A DNA stretch of 13,796 nt from Candidatus Egaibacter danicus (GCA_011391115.1 JAABRC010000019.1:1-13796); one strand, 5' to 3'; counted from the stretch's first letter, positions 1 through 7,681 are shown. Numbers and translations: made by a program. The notes: generated by a model from the sequence alone, not told the origin.

Positions 1-729
1 TTATTTTGATAGCGACTGTGTCTGCAACCCGACCAGTTCGGTGATGCCTTTTTCTGCCAGCGCAAGCAACGTGTCCATCTCCTTGCGGGAAAAGGCGGCG
101 CCCTCTGCCGTGCCTTGCACCTCCACATAGTGACCGGCTCCCGTCATCACCACGTTCATGTCGGTATCACACGCAGAGTCTTCGATGTACTCCAGGTCCA
201 GCATGGGAATGCCCTGCACAATGCCTACCGAAATGGCTGCCACATGACCCAAGATAGGTGTCTCCGCCAGCTTGCCGGAAGCGATGAGGGCGTTCACGGC
301 GTCCTGCGCTGCCACGAACGCGCCGGTAATGGCCGCCGTACGGGTACCCCCATCGGCCTGGATCACATCGCAGTCCAGATAAATGGTGCGTTCACCAAGC
401 TTCTTCAGATCAAACACGGCCCGCATGGAGCGGCCTATCAGGCGCTGGATTTCCTGGGTGCGTCCACTCTGCTTGCCCCGCGCCGCTTCACGATCGCTGC
501 GCGTATGGGTAGCGCGAGGCAACATGCCGTATTCGGCTGTCACCCAGCCTTCTCCACTCCCCTTTTTGTGGCCGGGAACTTTTTCTTCAACGGACGCAGT
601 GCACAGGACCCTTGTAGACCCAAACTCGATCAACACGGAGCCCTCAGCGTGGATGGTGTAGCCGCGGGTGATGCGCACAGGGCGCAGCTGATCGGCCTGG
701 CGGGCGCCGCTTCGTACAAATTGACTCAT
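1..729 (-). CDS. rph: RNase PH (tRNA 3'-end processing phosphorolytic exoribonuclease)
   Basis: RNase PH removes nucleotides from the 3' end of tRNA precursors using phosphate as attacking group, releasing nucleoside diphosphates; it works as a cytoplasmic ring hexamer. The 242-aa protein is full length for the family (about 240 aa). It shows the N-terminal [11 protein letters not shown] block (about residues 15-25), the RNA-binding [14 protein letters not shown] stretch (77-90), the phosphate-binding GGTRTA loop (127-132), and the acidic pair D184 and D190 in [10 protein letters not shown] that matches the family's metal/catalytic aspartates. The ATG at 727-729 is preceded on the minus strand by an AAGAGA ribosome binding site about 6 nt away. 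It lies 57 nt downstream of the PP2C gene in the same direction with no terminator seen, so it is probably the last visible gene of the kinase-phosphatase operon. The TAA stop lies at the window's first bases. Confidence 0.97.
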   Translation of the reverse strand: MSQFVRSGARQADQLRPVRITRGYTIHAEGSVLIEFGSTRVLCTASVEEKVPGHKKGSGEGWVTAEYGMLPRATHTRSDREAARGKQSGRTQEIQRLIGRSMRAVFDLKKLGERTIYLDCDVIQADGGTRTAAITGAFVAAQDAVNALIASGKLAETPILGHVAAISVGIVQGIPMLDLEYIEDSACDTDMNVVMTGAGHYVEVQGTAEGAAFSRKEMDTLLALAEKGITELVGLQTQSLSK

Positions 730-786
730 GATTTTTCTCTTGTTGAAAACAATGCCAGAGCAAGGTCTGGACAGCTGGGTGACGGT

Positions 787-1701
787 TTAGCCCCTTCTGG
801 CGGCTGTCCGTCTGATGGCTTCGTTGATTTCGGCGATAGAACGTTCTATTTCGGCGTCGTTGAGATCATCCACACCGGTGTCAATCCAGCCGGCCTGCAC
901 GGTGGAGGCAAAAACCCCATCGTTGATGCTGTCAGTAGAGACACCGCCCAGTGCCGACTCACTGGCGTCAGGCGTCTCCCACTCAAAGGCAATTACCGTG
1001 ACGTTGTCACTGCTGTTGCCGGCTTTTGCAAGCGCCTTTTCAACCAAGTCAGGAGCGGCCTGGGTAACCGCCTTTTGCCCCAGCTCGTACACAATTTCAA
1101 TATCGTTCAGGCTGCCCCACAAACCGTCCGAGCACAGCATGACCTTGTCTCCCTGCTTCAGGGCCACGGGACCGGTCACATCGAATACCGGCTTGGTGGG
1201 CGAGCCAAGGCAAGTAAACAAAATGTTGCGATTGAACCGCCCCGGGGCCTTCTTGACAGTGGCCTCGGTAACCGGTTGCTCCATATAGGAGTGATCCCGC
1301 GTGCGGGCGAGCAACTCGCCATCGCGCACCAGGTACAAACGGGAATCCCCACTGTGAATCCAGGTGGCACAGCCGCCCTGCACCAGCACCGCAACCAGGG
1401 TAGTGCGGGGTGTATCCAGAATGCTCTGCTCAATTGCGTAGCGCAGGATCTGGCGATGTGCTGCCATCAGGGCAGTCTGAAGAAACGCCGTGACGTCCGC
1501 CACTTCAGGTTGCGCTTCTTTCTGAAAACTTGCAGAAAAAGACTGCAGTGCCAACTGTGCCGCCACCTCCCCTTCGGGGTGTCCACCCATGCCATCGGCC
1601 AGCAGAAAGATACCGGCACCGCGCGTATAGCAGTACCCCATCCGGTCTTCGTTTTTCGGCCGGCCGCCCTTGCGGCTGAGCTGGAATACCGAGAACTTCA
1701 T
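787..1701 (-). CDS. PP2C-family Ser/Thr protein phosphatase
   Basis: A metal-dependent (Mn/Mg) protein phosphatase that presumably reverses phosphorylation by the kinase encoded just upstream. PP2C motifs in order: KNED (16-19), ADGMGGHPEGE (35-45) with metal-binding Asp36 and Gly37, HSGDSRLYLVRDG (116-128), TRDHS (134-138), CSDGLWG (190-196) with metal-binding Asp192, and SSDNVTV (230-236) with Asp232. All metal ligands appear present, so an active enzyme is expected. The 304 aa exceed the roughly 240-aa single-domain bacterial PP2Cs because of a C-terminal tail of about 60 residues (245-304), acidic and then helical/basic, which I do not recognise. No signal peptide or membrane segment is seen, so it should be cytoplasmic. 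The ATG overlaps the kinase TGA by 4 nt (ATGA at 1698-1701), which implies translational coupling. Kinase and phosphatase stoichiometry is therefore probably fixed. Confidence 0.95.
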   Translation of the reverse strand: MKFSVFQLSRKGGRPKNEDRMGYCYTRGAGIFLLADGMGGHPEGEVAAQLALQSFSASFQKEAQPEVADVTAFLQTALMAAHRQILRYAIEQSILDTPRTTLVAVLVQGGCATWIHSGDSRLYLVRDGELLARTRDHSYMEQPVTEATVKKAPGRFNRNILFTCLGSPTKPVFDVTGPVALKQGDKVMLCSDGLWGSLNDIEIVYELGQKAVTQAAPDLVEKALAKAGNSSDNVTVIAFEWETPDASESALGGVSTDSINDGVFASTVQAGWIDTGVDDLNDAEIERSIAEINEAIRRTAARRG

Positions 1702-2705
1702 TTCGTCTTACCGCCAAAGCCCGTCACGTTTTTGACGCTCTTCTTGGTGTCCGACACCATCGTGTCAAACTGCAGGCGGACCTTCTCACCGACCGACAGC
1801 TTGGTATAGCGGCGTTCGCCCTCCCGACTGAGTTCCTTCTGAAGTGCAAAGACCGACTGGGGACGTGACAGTGGATCCAGCGCCATGCACCACTCCACAA
1901 CCTCGATCAGGTTGTCTGAGTAGACGCCACGCAAACGGGCCAGCGCAATGGCAATCCGGTCCTTTTCCAGCCGCTGCGGCGCTTCATTGGGCGGGTAGCC
2001 CTGCATACAGGCATAAATACAGGCACCAATGGCATAAATGTCGGTCCATGGGCCCATGGATGCATCACGGCGGTACATCTCGGGTGCAGCAAAACCGGGT
2101 GTGTACATCGGGCGGATGAAGTTGCCTTCCTTGCTCAAGACCTCACGGGCCGCACCGAAGTCGATCAATACTGACTTGTTGTCGTCCGTGATGAAAATAT
2201 TTGCCGGCTTGATGTCCAGATGCAACATCTTGTGCTGATGAACGATGCGCAGACCCCGCAATATTTCGTCAAACAGAGAACGAATGGTGGACTCCCGGAA
2301 TACCTTCTGCTGCTTCAAATCCCGCGCCGTGATGATGAAGTCCTGAAGCGCGGCGCCTTCCAGGTAGTTCATCACCATGTAAACGGTTTCATTCTCACGA
2401 AAGAAATTCATCACACTGACAACAGAAGGATGCGAGATCTGGGCCAGTGACCGGCCTTCTTCGAAGAAACTCTTGAGCCCCAGACGGTAAAGGGACAGCT
2501 TTTCAGAGGCGACCTGGGGGCGTAACTCACCAGGAGCACGCGTGGCCAGCGATGACGGCAGGTACTCTTTGACGGCCACCTTCTGGCCTTCCGAGTCCAG
2601 CGCCAGGTAAACAACCCCAAAGCCGCCTGCGGCCACCTTGCGAATGACGCGATACCCTCCAATCATGGTATCCGGCGGCAACGGGGTAGGTTTGACCTTT
2701 GACAT
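1698..2705 (-). CDS. Soluble bacterial Ser/Thr protein kinase (Hanks type)
   Basis: This 335-aa protein has a full Hanks-type kinase domain: glycine loop VAAGGFGVVYLA (24-35), ATP-anchoring Lys46 in VAVKEYLP (43-50), catalytic loop HLDIKPAN (162-169) with Asp164, the metal-binding DFG (182-184), and APE (207-209). The Arg of HRD is replaced by Leu, as in many bacterial kinases, so activation-loop control may differ from RD kinases. KEYLP after the lysine is a signature I associate with a proteobacterial subgroup. No transmembrane, PASTA or other sensor domain follows; after the kinase fold there is only a basic tail (about 290-335). The input signal is therefore unknown and the protein should be cytoplasmic. 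No upstream in-frame start exists before a TGA at 2766-2768. The ATG at 2703-2705 lacks a clear Shine-Dalgarno. It is the first gene of the minus-strand operon with the PP2C and rph, and divergent from yicC. Confidence 0.95.
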   Translation of the reverse strand: MSKVKPTPLPPDTMIGGYRVIRKVAAGGFGVVYLALDSEGQKVAVKEYLPSSLATRAPGELRPQVASEKLSLYRLGLKSFFEEGRSLAQISHPSVVSVMNFFRENETVYMVMNYLEGAALQDFIITARDLKQQKVFRESTIRSLFDEILRGLRIVHQHKMLHLDIKPANIFITDDNKSVLIDFGAAREVLSKEGNFIRPMYTPGFAAPEMYRRDASMGPWTDIYAIGACIYACMQGYPPNEAPQRLEKDRIAIALARLRGVYSDNLIEVVEWCMALDPLSRPQSVFALQKELSREGERRYTKLSVGEKVRLQFDTMVSDTKKSVKNVTGFGGKTK

Positions 2706-2782
2706 AAATTTGGAGTGAACGCTCGTCGGATCGGGTTGAACCGGGTTATTCTCGGAGCCCTCCGATCAAGAAGAGAACCGCG
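2706..2782. promoter_or_regulatory. Divergent intergenic region with a 14-bp palindrome
   Basis: These 77 bp separate the minus-strand kinase operon from plus-strand yicC and must hold the start region of both. A perfect inverted repeat lies at 2752-2765 (TCGGAG, 2-bp centre CC, CTCCGA). CGGGTT occurs twice at 2732-2747. TTATTC/GAATAA at 2746-2751 could act as a weak -10 on either strand, but I find no convincing -35 partner. The yicC side carries a good ribosome binding site (AAGAAGAG, 2768-2775, 7 nt before the ATG). That the palindrome is an operator is inference. Confidence 0.45.
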
Positions 2783-3700
2783 ATGCCAGTTTACAGCATG
2801 ACTGGCTATGCCAGTGCACAGCACAGCACAGCCAGCAACACCAGCGATAGCGAGGCAAAAACCGCACCCCACAGCCAGCTTGGTCTTGAGATCCGCTCGG
2901 TCAACAGCCGCTTTCTGGATCTGTCCTTCCGGTTGCCGGAAGACTTGCGGATGTATGAGCCCGCGCTACGGGACCTTCTGATTGCTCAGATCAAAAGAGG
3001 CAAGGTGGAAGTCCGTGCTTCCATCGAGGCCAGCGACGCAAACGCCATTGTCGACCCAACGACCCGGCTGCTGCAGCGCCTCAATTCGGTGCAAGACAGC
3101 ATCAAAGCCTGGTTGCCAGACGCCCGGGCACTCAGCGTTGCCGACGTCATCCGTATTTCAGCGGCTGAGCAGACTTCGTCACGTGACTGGAGCAAGGTGG
3201 TTGTGCCGCTGGCGGAAAAAGCCGTCAGGGCGCTCATCTCCGCGCGTCAACGTGAGGGAGACCGAATGGCAGCCATGCTGCTGGAACGAATCGGTCAGCT
3301 GCGCGCACTGGCCTCCTCGGCTGTGCCGATGATCCCCAAGCTGGTCGAGCAGCAGCGCCAACGCTTTCTGGAGCGCTGGAGAGAAGCGATGGCACTGACC
3401 GATGGTTCGGCGGCACCTGAAGCAGCGCGGGATCGCGCCCTGACGGAAGCCACCGCCTTTGCCATCCGGATTGATGTCGCGGAAGAAATTACGCGCCTGA
3501 ATTCCCATCTGGATGAGTTGGAAAGACTGATCAAAAAAGGGGGGGAAATCGGAAAGCGCCTAGATTTTTTGATTCAGGAACTCCATCGGGAAGCCAATAC
3601 GCTGGGCTCCAAATCCGCCGCGCTCGAATTAACCCATGTATCTGTAGACATGAAGGTCTTGATTGAACAAATGCGCGAGCAGGTGCAGAACATAGAATGA
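2783..3700 (+). CDS. yicC: YicC/YloC family endoribonuclease-like protein
   Basis: A 305-aa member of the YicC family. E. coli YicC is implicated in RNA turnover (reported effects on small RNA RyhB with PNPase), and family members are described as endoribonucleases; the substrate here is unknown. The family N-terminus is clear (SMTGYA at 5-10, LEIRSVNSRFLDLSFRLPE at 35-53). The C-terminal DUF1732 domain is clear too: EEITRL, GKRLDFLIQELHREANTLGSK, and the terminal helix ending MREQVQNIE. Compared with E. coli YicC there is an extra low-complexity Ser/Thr/Ala-rich stretch at about 13-32, between the first strand and LEIRSVN. The start is supported by AAGAAGAG 7 nt upstream. It is the first gene of the yicC-gmk-rpoZ operon, an association also found in Firmicutes (yloC-gmk-rpoZ). 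Confidence 0.95.
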   Translation: MPVYSMTGYASAQHSTASNTSDSEAKTAPHSQLGLEIRSVNSRFLDLSFRLPEDLRMYEPALRDLLIAQIKRGKVEVRASIEASDANAIVDPTTRLLQRLNSVQDSIKAWLPDARALSVADVIRISAAEQTSSRDWSKVVVPLAEKAVRALISARQREGDRMAAMLLERIGQLRALASSAVPMIPKLVEQQRQRFLERWREAMALTDGSAAPEAARDRALTEATAFAIRIDVAEEITRLNSHLDELERLIKKGGEIGKRLDFLIQELHREANTLGSKSAALELTHVSVDMKVLIEQMREQVQNIE

Positions 3701-3735
3701 GTGGACTGTTGTAAATAGCAAACAAGAGCCTTTCT

Positions 3736-4356
3736 ATGGACTACCCCGGCAATCTTTTCGTTGTCGCCGCACCCAGCGGGGCCGGCAAATCCAGCCTGGT
3801 CAAAGCGCTGCTGGAGCTAGATTCCCACGTTCAGCCTTCTGTTTCCCACACGACGCGTGCGCCCCGGGGACAGGAAAAACACGGCCGGGAGTACTTCTTT
3901 GTCTCGCCTGCGGAATTTGATGCCATGGTTGCCGCAGATGCTTTCGTTGAATGGGCTCATGTCCACAGTCATCGCTATGGCACCTCCAAAAGGGCTATTG
4001 AGGAGCGAATTGCTCAAGGTGCCGACGTTATTCTGGAGATTGACTTTCAGGGGGCGCTGCAAATCAAGAAGGTCTTCGCCAACGCGGTCTCCATTTTCAT
4101 TTTGCCCCCAAGCTGGGAAGAGCTGCGTTCCCGGCTGGAGCGCAGGGGCGAAGACTCCGAAGAAGTCATCGAAATGCGGCTGAAGAATGCCGCAACTGAG
4201 GTCGCCCAGGTCCATCATTTCGACTTCGTTATAATCAACGAGTTGTTTGACCGGGCGCTTTTTGACCTGAAAGCGATCGTTCACTCCCAGCGGCTCAAGT
4301 TTTCAGCCCAGCGGCGCGCCCGTGCTGAGACTTTCAAGGCCTTGAATATTCCCTAG
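3736..4356 (+). CDS. gmk: Guanylate kinase
   Basis: It phosphorylates GMP to GDP with ATP, an essential step towards GTP and hence (p)ppGpp precursors. The 206 aa match the usual length. The P-loop APSGAGKSS (12-20, Lys18) is followed by the GMP-binding segment [17 protein letters not shown] (about 37-53, Arg41, Arg44, Tyr53), the [14 protein letters not shown] segment, the Walker-B-like [15 protein letters not shown], and the lid region [24 protein letters not shown] lies 7 nt before the ATG, 35 bp after yicC with no terminator between, so the two are co-transcribed. Nothing looks damaged. Confidence 0.98.
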   Translation: MDYPGNLFVVAAPSGAGKSSLVKALLELDSHVQPSVSHTTRAPRGQEKHGREYFFVSPAEFDAMVAADAFVEWAHVHSHRYGTSKRAIEERIAQGADVILEIDFQGALQIKKVFANAVSIFILPPSWEELRSRLERRGEDSEEVIEMRLKNAATEVAQVHHFDFVIINELFDRALFDLKAIVHSQRLKFSAQRRARAETFKALNIP

Positions 4357-4372
4357 TCTTTCGGAGAACTCC

Positions 4373-4576
4373 ATGGCACGTATTACCGTTGAAGACTGTC
4401 TTCTTCAGATCCCCAATCGTTTCCAGCTGGTTTTGGCAGCAACCTATCGGGCCCGCATGCTGAGCCAGGGCCACACCCCAAAGATTGAAAGCAAAAACAA
4501 GCCCGGTGTAACTGCATTGCGCGAAATTGCGGCTGGCAAAATTGGGGTGGAGATGCTCAAAAAAGTGCCCCTCTGA
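4373..4576 (+). CDS. rpoZ: RNA polymerase omega subunit
   Basis: The 67-aa omega subunit clamps the beta' C-terminus in RNA polymerase assembly. The protein begins [10 protein letters not shown] and continues [18 protein letters not shown], the conserved omega core, then [16 protein letters not shown]. In E. coli the omega N-terminus (MARVT) forms part of (p)ppGpp site 1 with beta'. Ala2 and Arg3 are kept here, so that site is probably intact (inference). A GGAG ribosome binding site lies 6 nt before the ATG and only 16 nt separate it from gmk. An intrinsic terminator follows at once, marking the end of the yicC-gmk-rpoZ transcript. It is the smallest gene in the window. Confidence 0.98.
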   Translation: MARITVEDCLLQIPNRFQLVLAATYRARMLSQGHTPKIESKNKPGVTALREIAAGKIGVEMLKKVPL

Positions 4577-4594
4577 GCGCCGTGAAACTTTACG

Positions 4595-4621
4595 AAAAGC
4601 ACCTTCAAGGTGCTTTTTTTT
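4595..4621 (+). terminator. Intrinsic terminator of the yicC-gmk-rpoZ operon
   Basis: A perfect hairpin follows the rpoZ stop by 18 nt. The core stem AGCACCT (4598-4604) pairs with AGGTGCT (4608-4614) around loop TCA. Three more A-T pairs extend it (4595-4597 with 4615-4617), and the strand continues as a T run to 4621. This is a textbook Rho-independent terminator on the plus strand, and it implies that spoT needs its own promoter or read-through. Confidence 0.92.
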
Positions 4622-4652
4622 AGCCTTGTGATTCGTATTTCCGCGCGCACGC

Positions 4653-4658
4653 TATATT
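4653..4658 (+). promoter_or_regulatory. Possible -10 box giving a leaderless spoT mRNA
   Basis: TATATT lies between the rpoZ terminator and the spoT GTG at 4665. A start site 6-7 nt downstream would fall on the GTG itself. The best -35-like element, TTGTGA at 4626-4631, is 21 bp away, longer than optimal, so the promoter call is weak. No Shine-Dalgarno is visible before the GTG, which fits leaderless translation. Confidence 0.4.
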
Positions 4659-4664
4659 TGTGGG

Positions 4665-6938
4665 GTGAATACTCCGGCACACCCCCCAACTGACAGCCCG
4701 CCCAAGGTCAAGGGGAAGGTCCGTGCAGGTGCGGTCCATGTTGCCGCAGCCAACGCCACCGCGGCCAGTTTCGCCGCATTGACCGCGCGACTGGACTACT
4801 TGACCCCGGCCGATATTGAGCAGGTACGCCTGGCTTACCGATTCGCAGATGAAGCACACCTCGGCCAGCTTCGAAACAACGGTGAGCCCTATATCACCCA
4901 CCCCATCGCCGTAGCGGCTCAGTGCGCAGACTGGCGGCTGGATGCCCAGGCGCTGATGGCAGCTCTGCTTCACGACGCCATTGAAGACTGTGGCGTCACG
5001 AAATCTGAATTGATAGAGAGGTTCGGTTCGGCTGTTGCCGAACTGGTTGATGGCCTGACCAAGCTGGACAAGCTGCATTTCAACACCCGGGAAGAAAGCC
5101 AGGCGGAGTCTTTCCGCAAGATGCTGCTGGCCATGGCCCGGGACGTTCGGGTCATCCTGATCAAATTGGCAGATAGATCCCACAACATGCGTACGCTCTC
5201 GGACGTACCGAGGGAAAAATGGGGGCGGATCGCCTCGGAAACGCTTGAGATTTACGCGCCAATTGCCCATCGGCTGGGTCTCAACCAGACCTATCGGGAA
5301 CTCCAGGACCTGTCTTTCCGTCACCTGCGCCCCTGGAGATATGCAACGCTATCCAAAGCAGTTGAAAAAGCCAGGAGCCGCCGGAGAGACTTAATCCAGC
5401 GTGTGCAAAAAGAGGTAGAGGCCGCGTTTGCTGCTAGTGGCCTTCAGGTACGTATTGCTGGACGCGAAAAATCGCTGTACTCCATTTATCGAAAAATGGT
5501 TGACAAACACCTTAGCTTTGCCCAAGTCACAGACATTTACGGGTTCAGGGTTCTGGTGCCTGAAGTAATTGACTGCTACACCGCGCTGGGAACCTTGCAT
5601 CAGTTATACAAACCAGTTCCTGGAAAGTTCAAGGATCACATTGCCATTGCCAAGGTGAATGGCTACCAGTCGCTGCACACCACCTTGGTAGGCCCCTCCG
5701 GTGTCAATGTGGAATTTCAGGTTCGCACGGAGCCCATGCACATCGTGGCGGAATCGGGTGTTGCGGCTCACTGGCTCTACAAGGAAAAAGCAGCTGACGG
5801 CACGTCTTCCGATCGGCTAGGCGCCCAGTGGCTGCAATCACTTCTGGATATTCAGGATGAGACCCGGGATGCGGCTGAGTTCTGGGATCACGTCAAAGTG
5901 GATTTGTTCCCTGATGCGGTCTATGTCTTTACCCCCAAGAGCCAGATCATGGCCCTGCCGAGAGGTGCCACTGTCGTGGACTTCGCCTATGCCATCCATA
6001 GCAATGTGGGTGACCGCACGGTGGCAGCCAAAATCGGAGGCGAATTGGTCCCGTTGCGTACGGAGCTTAAAAACGGCGACGTGATTGAAATCATCACAGC
6101 CCCTGTCTCTGCCCCGAATCCTTCATGGTTGAGCTTTGTGCGAACCGGCCGGGCCCGATCCAAAATACGCCACCACCTCAAGACGATGGCGCACACCGAG
6201 TCGGAGGAGTTGGGTGGCAAACTACTCGCTCAGGCTCTCAGATCAGAGGGTATCGAGCATCTGCCAGACGATTCGGAATCTCAATCAGGAATCTGGGAAA
6301 AACTGTTGCGCTTCACGGGGAACAAAACCCGCAGTGAACTGTTGGCTGATATTGGTCTAGGCAAGCGCATTGCCAATATTGTGGCGAAGCGGCTGGTGAA
6401 TCTACTGGCCGAGCAGGGAGAAAAACCCAACGCCGTTTTGTTGACTCGGGAGCGCTATGGCTCAACGGGTACTCCTGCACTCACTGGCCTAGCACTCGAC
6501 GGTAGCGAAAACGCATCCGTACAGTTTGCCAAATGCTGCCGTCCCATTCCTGGCGATGCCATTGTGGGTTATCTTGGCCGGGGCGAAGGCCTGCTTGTTC
6601 ATGCCGAGAATTGTCCAACAGCGAAAAAACTGCAGAACAAGGATAGTGAACGCTTCATTCAGGTAGAGTGGGCTGACGAAACCGTCCGGCCTTTTGAAAC
6701 AGGTATTTCGGTAACAGTAACAAACGGCAAAGGGGTTCTGGCCAAAGTCGCTTCTGCACTGGCGGCCGCAGAAACCGATATCACTCATATTGACATGGGT
6801 GAAGAAGCCGCCCAGGACACCGCCGAGCTCCGGTTTGTAATTGCGGTACGGGACCTTGCGCACCTGGAAGCAGCGCTACGCAGCCTGAATCGGTCCAAAT
6901 CCGTGATCCGCGCGGGTCGAACACGCGTGGCGTCTTAA
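4665..6938 (+). CDS. spoT: Bifunctional (p)ppGpp synthetase/hydrolase (SpoT/Rel type)
   Basis: It makes and breaks (p)ppGpp, the stringent-response alarmone. The 757-aa protein has the complete RelA/SpoT architecture. The HD hydrolase region has His79 (YITHP), HDAIED (103-108) and IKLADRSHN (167-175), intact and so hydrolase-competent, unlike RelA. The synthetase has GREKSLYSIYRKM (266-278), DIYGFRVLV (290-298), NGYQSLHTTLVGP (332-344) and EFQVRTEPMH (350-359). A TGS domain follows (about 413-476), then a helical part, the conserved-cysteine motif FAKCCRPIPGD (621-631) and a C-terminal ACT domain (about 678-750). The synthetase motifs also look intact, so both activities are predicted. The start is a GTG with no recognisable Shine-Dalgarno and no in-frame ATG shortly after it; the low-complexity first 40 residues make the exact start less certain than the rest. 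The terminator upstream separates it from rpoZ. Confidence 0.96.
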   Translation: MNTPAHPPTDSPPKVKGKVRAGAVHVAAANATAASFAALTARLDYLTPADIEQVRLAYRFADEAHLGQLRNNGEPYITHPIAVAAQCADWRLDAQALMAALLHDAIEDCGVTKSELIERFGSAVAELVDGLTKLDKLHFNTREESQAESFRKMLLAMARDVRVILIKLADRSHNMRTLSDVPREKWGRIASETLEIYAPIAHRLGLNQTYRELQDLSFRHLRPWRYATLSKAVEKARSRRRDLIQRVQKEVEAAFAASGLQVRIAGREKSLYSIYRKMVDKHLSFAQVTDIYGFRVLVPEVIDCYTALGTLHQLYKPVPGKFKDHIAIAKVNGYQSLHTTLVGPSGVNVEFQVRTEPMHIVAESGVAAHWLYKEKAADGTSSDRLGAQWLQSLLDIQDETRDAAEFWDHVKVDLFPDAVYVFTPKSQIMALPRGATVVDFAYAIHSNVGDRTVAAKIGGELVPLRTELKNGDVIEIITAPVSAPNPSWLSFVRTGRARSKIRHHLKTMAHTESEELGGKLLAQALRSEGIEHLPDDSESQSGIWEKLLRFTGNKTRSELLADIGLGKRIANIVAKRLVNLLAEQGEKPNAVLLTRERYGSTGTPALTGLALDGSENASVQFAKCCRPIPGDAIVGYLGRGEGLLVHAENCPTAKKLQNKDSERFIQVEWADETVRPFETGISVTVTNGKGVLAKVASALAAAETDITHIDMGEEAAQDTAELRFVIAVRDLAHLEAALRSLNRSKSVIRAGRTRVAS

Positions 6939-7501
6939 GCAACATCTCTGGCCGGCGCGGGGTAGGTCACTCGCATCACTTCAATCTCGGTCACCTGCGC
7001 TGGTGTTACCAGTTGTAGCACATCCCCTTTCCGGGCCTTTAGCAGTGTTCGCGCAATCGGAGACACCCAGCTGACCTCCCCCTTGGCGCTATCCGCCTCA
7101 TCAACGCCCAAAATGGTGACGGTGCGTTCAAGACCCGTTTCATCAGCATAAGTCACCGTTGCACCAAAAAACACCTGATCGTTTTGGAAATGAATGCTGG
7201 GATCAGTGATTTCCGCCAACTCCAGTCGCTTGGTCAGGAAACGGATACGGCGATCAATTTCCCTCAAACGTTTCTTTCCGTAGATGTAATCTCCGTTTTC
7301 AGAGCGGTCCCCATTGCTGGCAGCCCAATGAACGATATCCACAACCTTGGGCCGCTCGTTGTCGATCAAGTCGAGTAATTCGGCTTTGAGACGGGCGTAT
7401 CCAGAAGGGGTGATGTAGTTTTTGCCGCCCGCAGGCAAAGGGGGCAATTGCAGATCATCATCGTCCGAGTCGTCAGACTCTTTTGTGAAAGCCTTGCTCA
7501 T
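6935..7501 (-). CDS. greB: Transcription elongation factor GreB
   Basis: GreB rescues backtracked RNA polymerase by inserting its coiled coil into the secondary channel and stimulating transcript cleavage. The tip motif NGDRSENGDY (63-72) carries the acidic residues Asp65 and Glu68 that correspond to the catalytic tip of E. coli GreB, followed by YGKKRLREIDRRIRFLTKRL of the second helix. The C-terminal FKBP-like domain includes ILGVDEAD, GEVSWVSPIARTLLKARKGD and the end of the fold. I place the start at ATG 7499-7501 (MSKAFTKESD), giving 188 aa; the frame stays open to 7555 but that extension does not look like GreB. The N-terminus has an acidic run (SDDSDDDD, 9-16) before the coiled coil. 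No strong Shine-Dalgarno was seen. Its TAA overlaps the spoT TAA on the opposite strand. Confidence 0.96.
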   Translation of the reverse strand: MSKAFTKESDDSDDDDLQLPPLPAGGKNYITPSGYARLKAELLDLIDNERPKVVDIVHWAASNGDRSENGDYIYGKKRLREIDRRIRFLTKRLELAEITDPSIHFQNDQVFFGATVTYADETGLERTVTILGVDEADSAKGEVSWVSPIARTLLKARKGDVLQLVTPAQVTEIEVMRVTYPAPARDVA

Positions 7502-7555
7502 GACAATTACGCCGTTGATTCTGGAAAGCGAACGGCGTCCGCATCTCCCACACAA

Positions 7556-7588
7556 GAAAAAGCCCTAGAACATCGCTGTTCTAGGGCT
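7556..7588 (-). terminator. Intrinsic terminator of the tRNA-Arg gene
   Basis: A perfect 12-bp stem (7561-7572 pairing with 7577-7588) with the 4-nt loop at 7573-7576. Read on the minus strand it is followed by a T-rich tail (GCTTTTTCTTG). It starts 6 nt after the CCA end of the tRNA, so it terminates tRNA-Arg transcription before greB. A second transcript for greB must start within about 60 bp downstream. Confidence 0.9.
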
Positions 7589-7594
7589 ATCGTC

Positions 7595-7671
7595 TGGTGC
7601 GGCTGGCAGGAATTGAACCCACGACCCCTTGGTTCGTAGCCAAGTACTCTATCCAACTGAGCTACAGCCGC
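7595..7671 (-). tRNA. tRNA-Arg (anticodon ACG)
   Basis: The 77-nt gene on the minus strand folds as a complete cloverleaf. The acceptor stem GCGGCTG (7671-7665) pairs with CAGCCGC (7605-7599). The D-arm holds GTAGCTCAGTTGGATAGAG, the anticodon stem CTTGG/CCAAG encloses loop CTACGAA, and the T-arm contains GTTCAATTC. Anticodon ACG is at 7635-7637, expected to be edited to ICG to read CGU/CGC/CGA arginine codons. The CCA end is encoded (7595-7597). No duplicated 3' fragment suggesting an integration site was noticed nearby. Confidence 0.98.
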
Positions 7672-7681
7672 TAAGACTTTG

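Noticed and set aside
115..1809. Long 564-codon open frame on the plus strand opposite rph, PP2C and part of the kinase
   Set aside because: It lies wholly antisense to recognisable genes, crosses two gene boundaries and shows no family motif; it is a high-GC shadow frame.
3533..3545. A6G7 run in yicC as a possible programmed frameshift site
   Set aside because: The reading phase (AAA AAA GGG) is not the classic slippery phase, the encoded residues fit the family, and the frame continues normally to the conserved C-terminus.
4620..5324. 234-codon minus-strand frame opposite the spoT 5' half
   Set aside because: Shadow of spoT with no motif; composition does not look like a real protein.
7595..7671. 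tRNA-Arg as an integration site for an island carrying the carboxylase operon
   Set aside because: Elements usually insert at the tRNA 3' end, which faces greB here; no duplicated tRNA end, integrase or composition break was seen.
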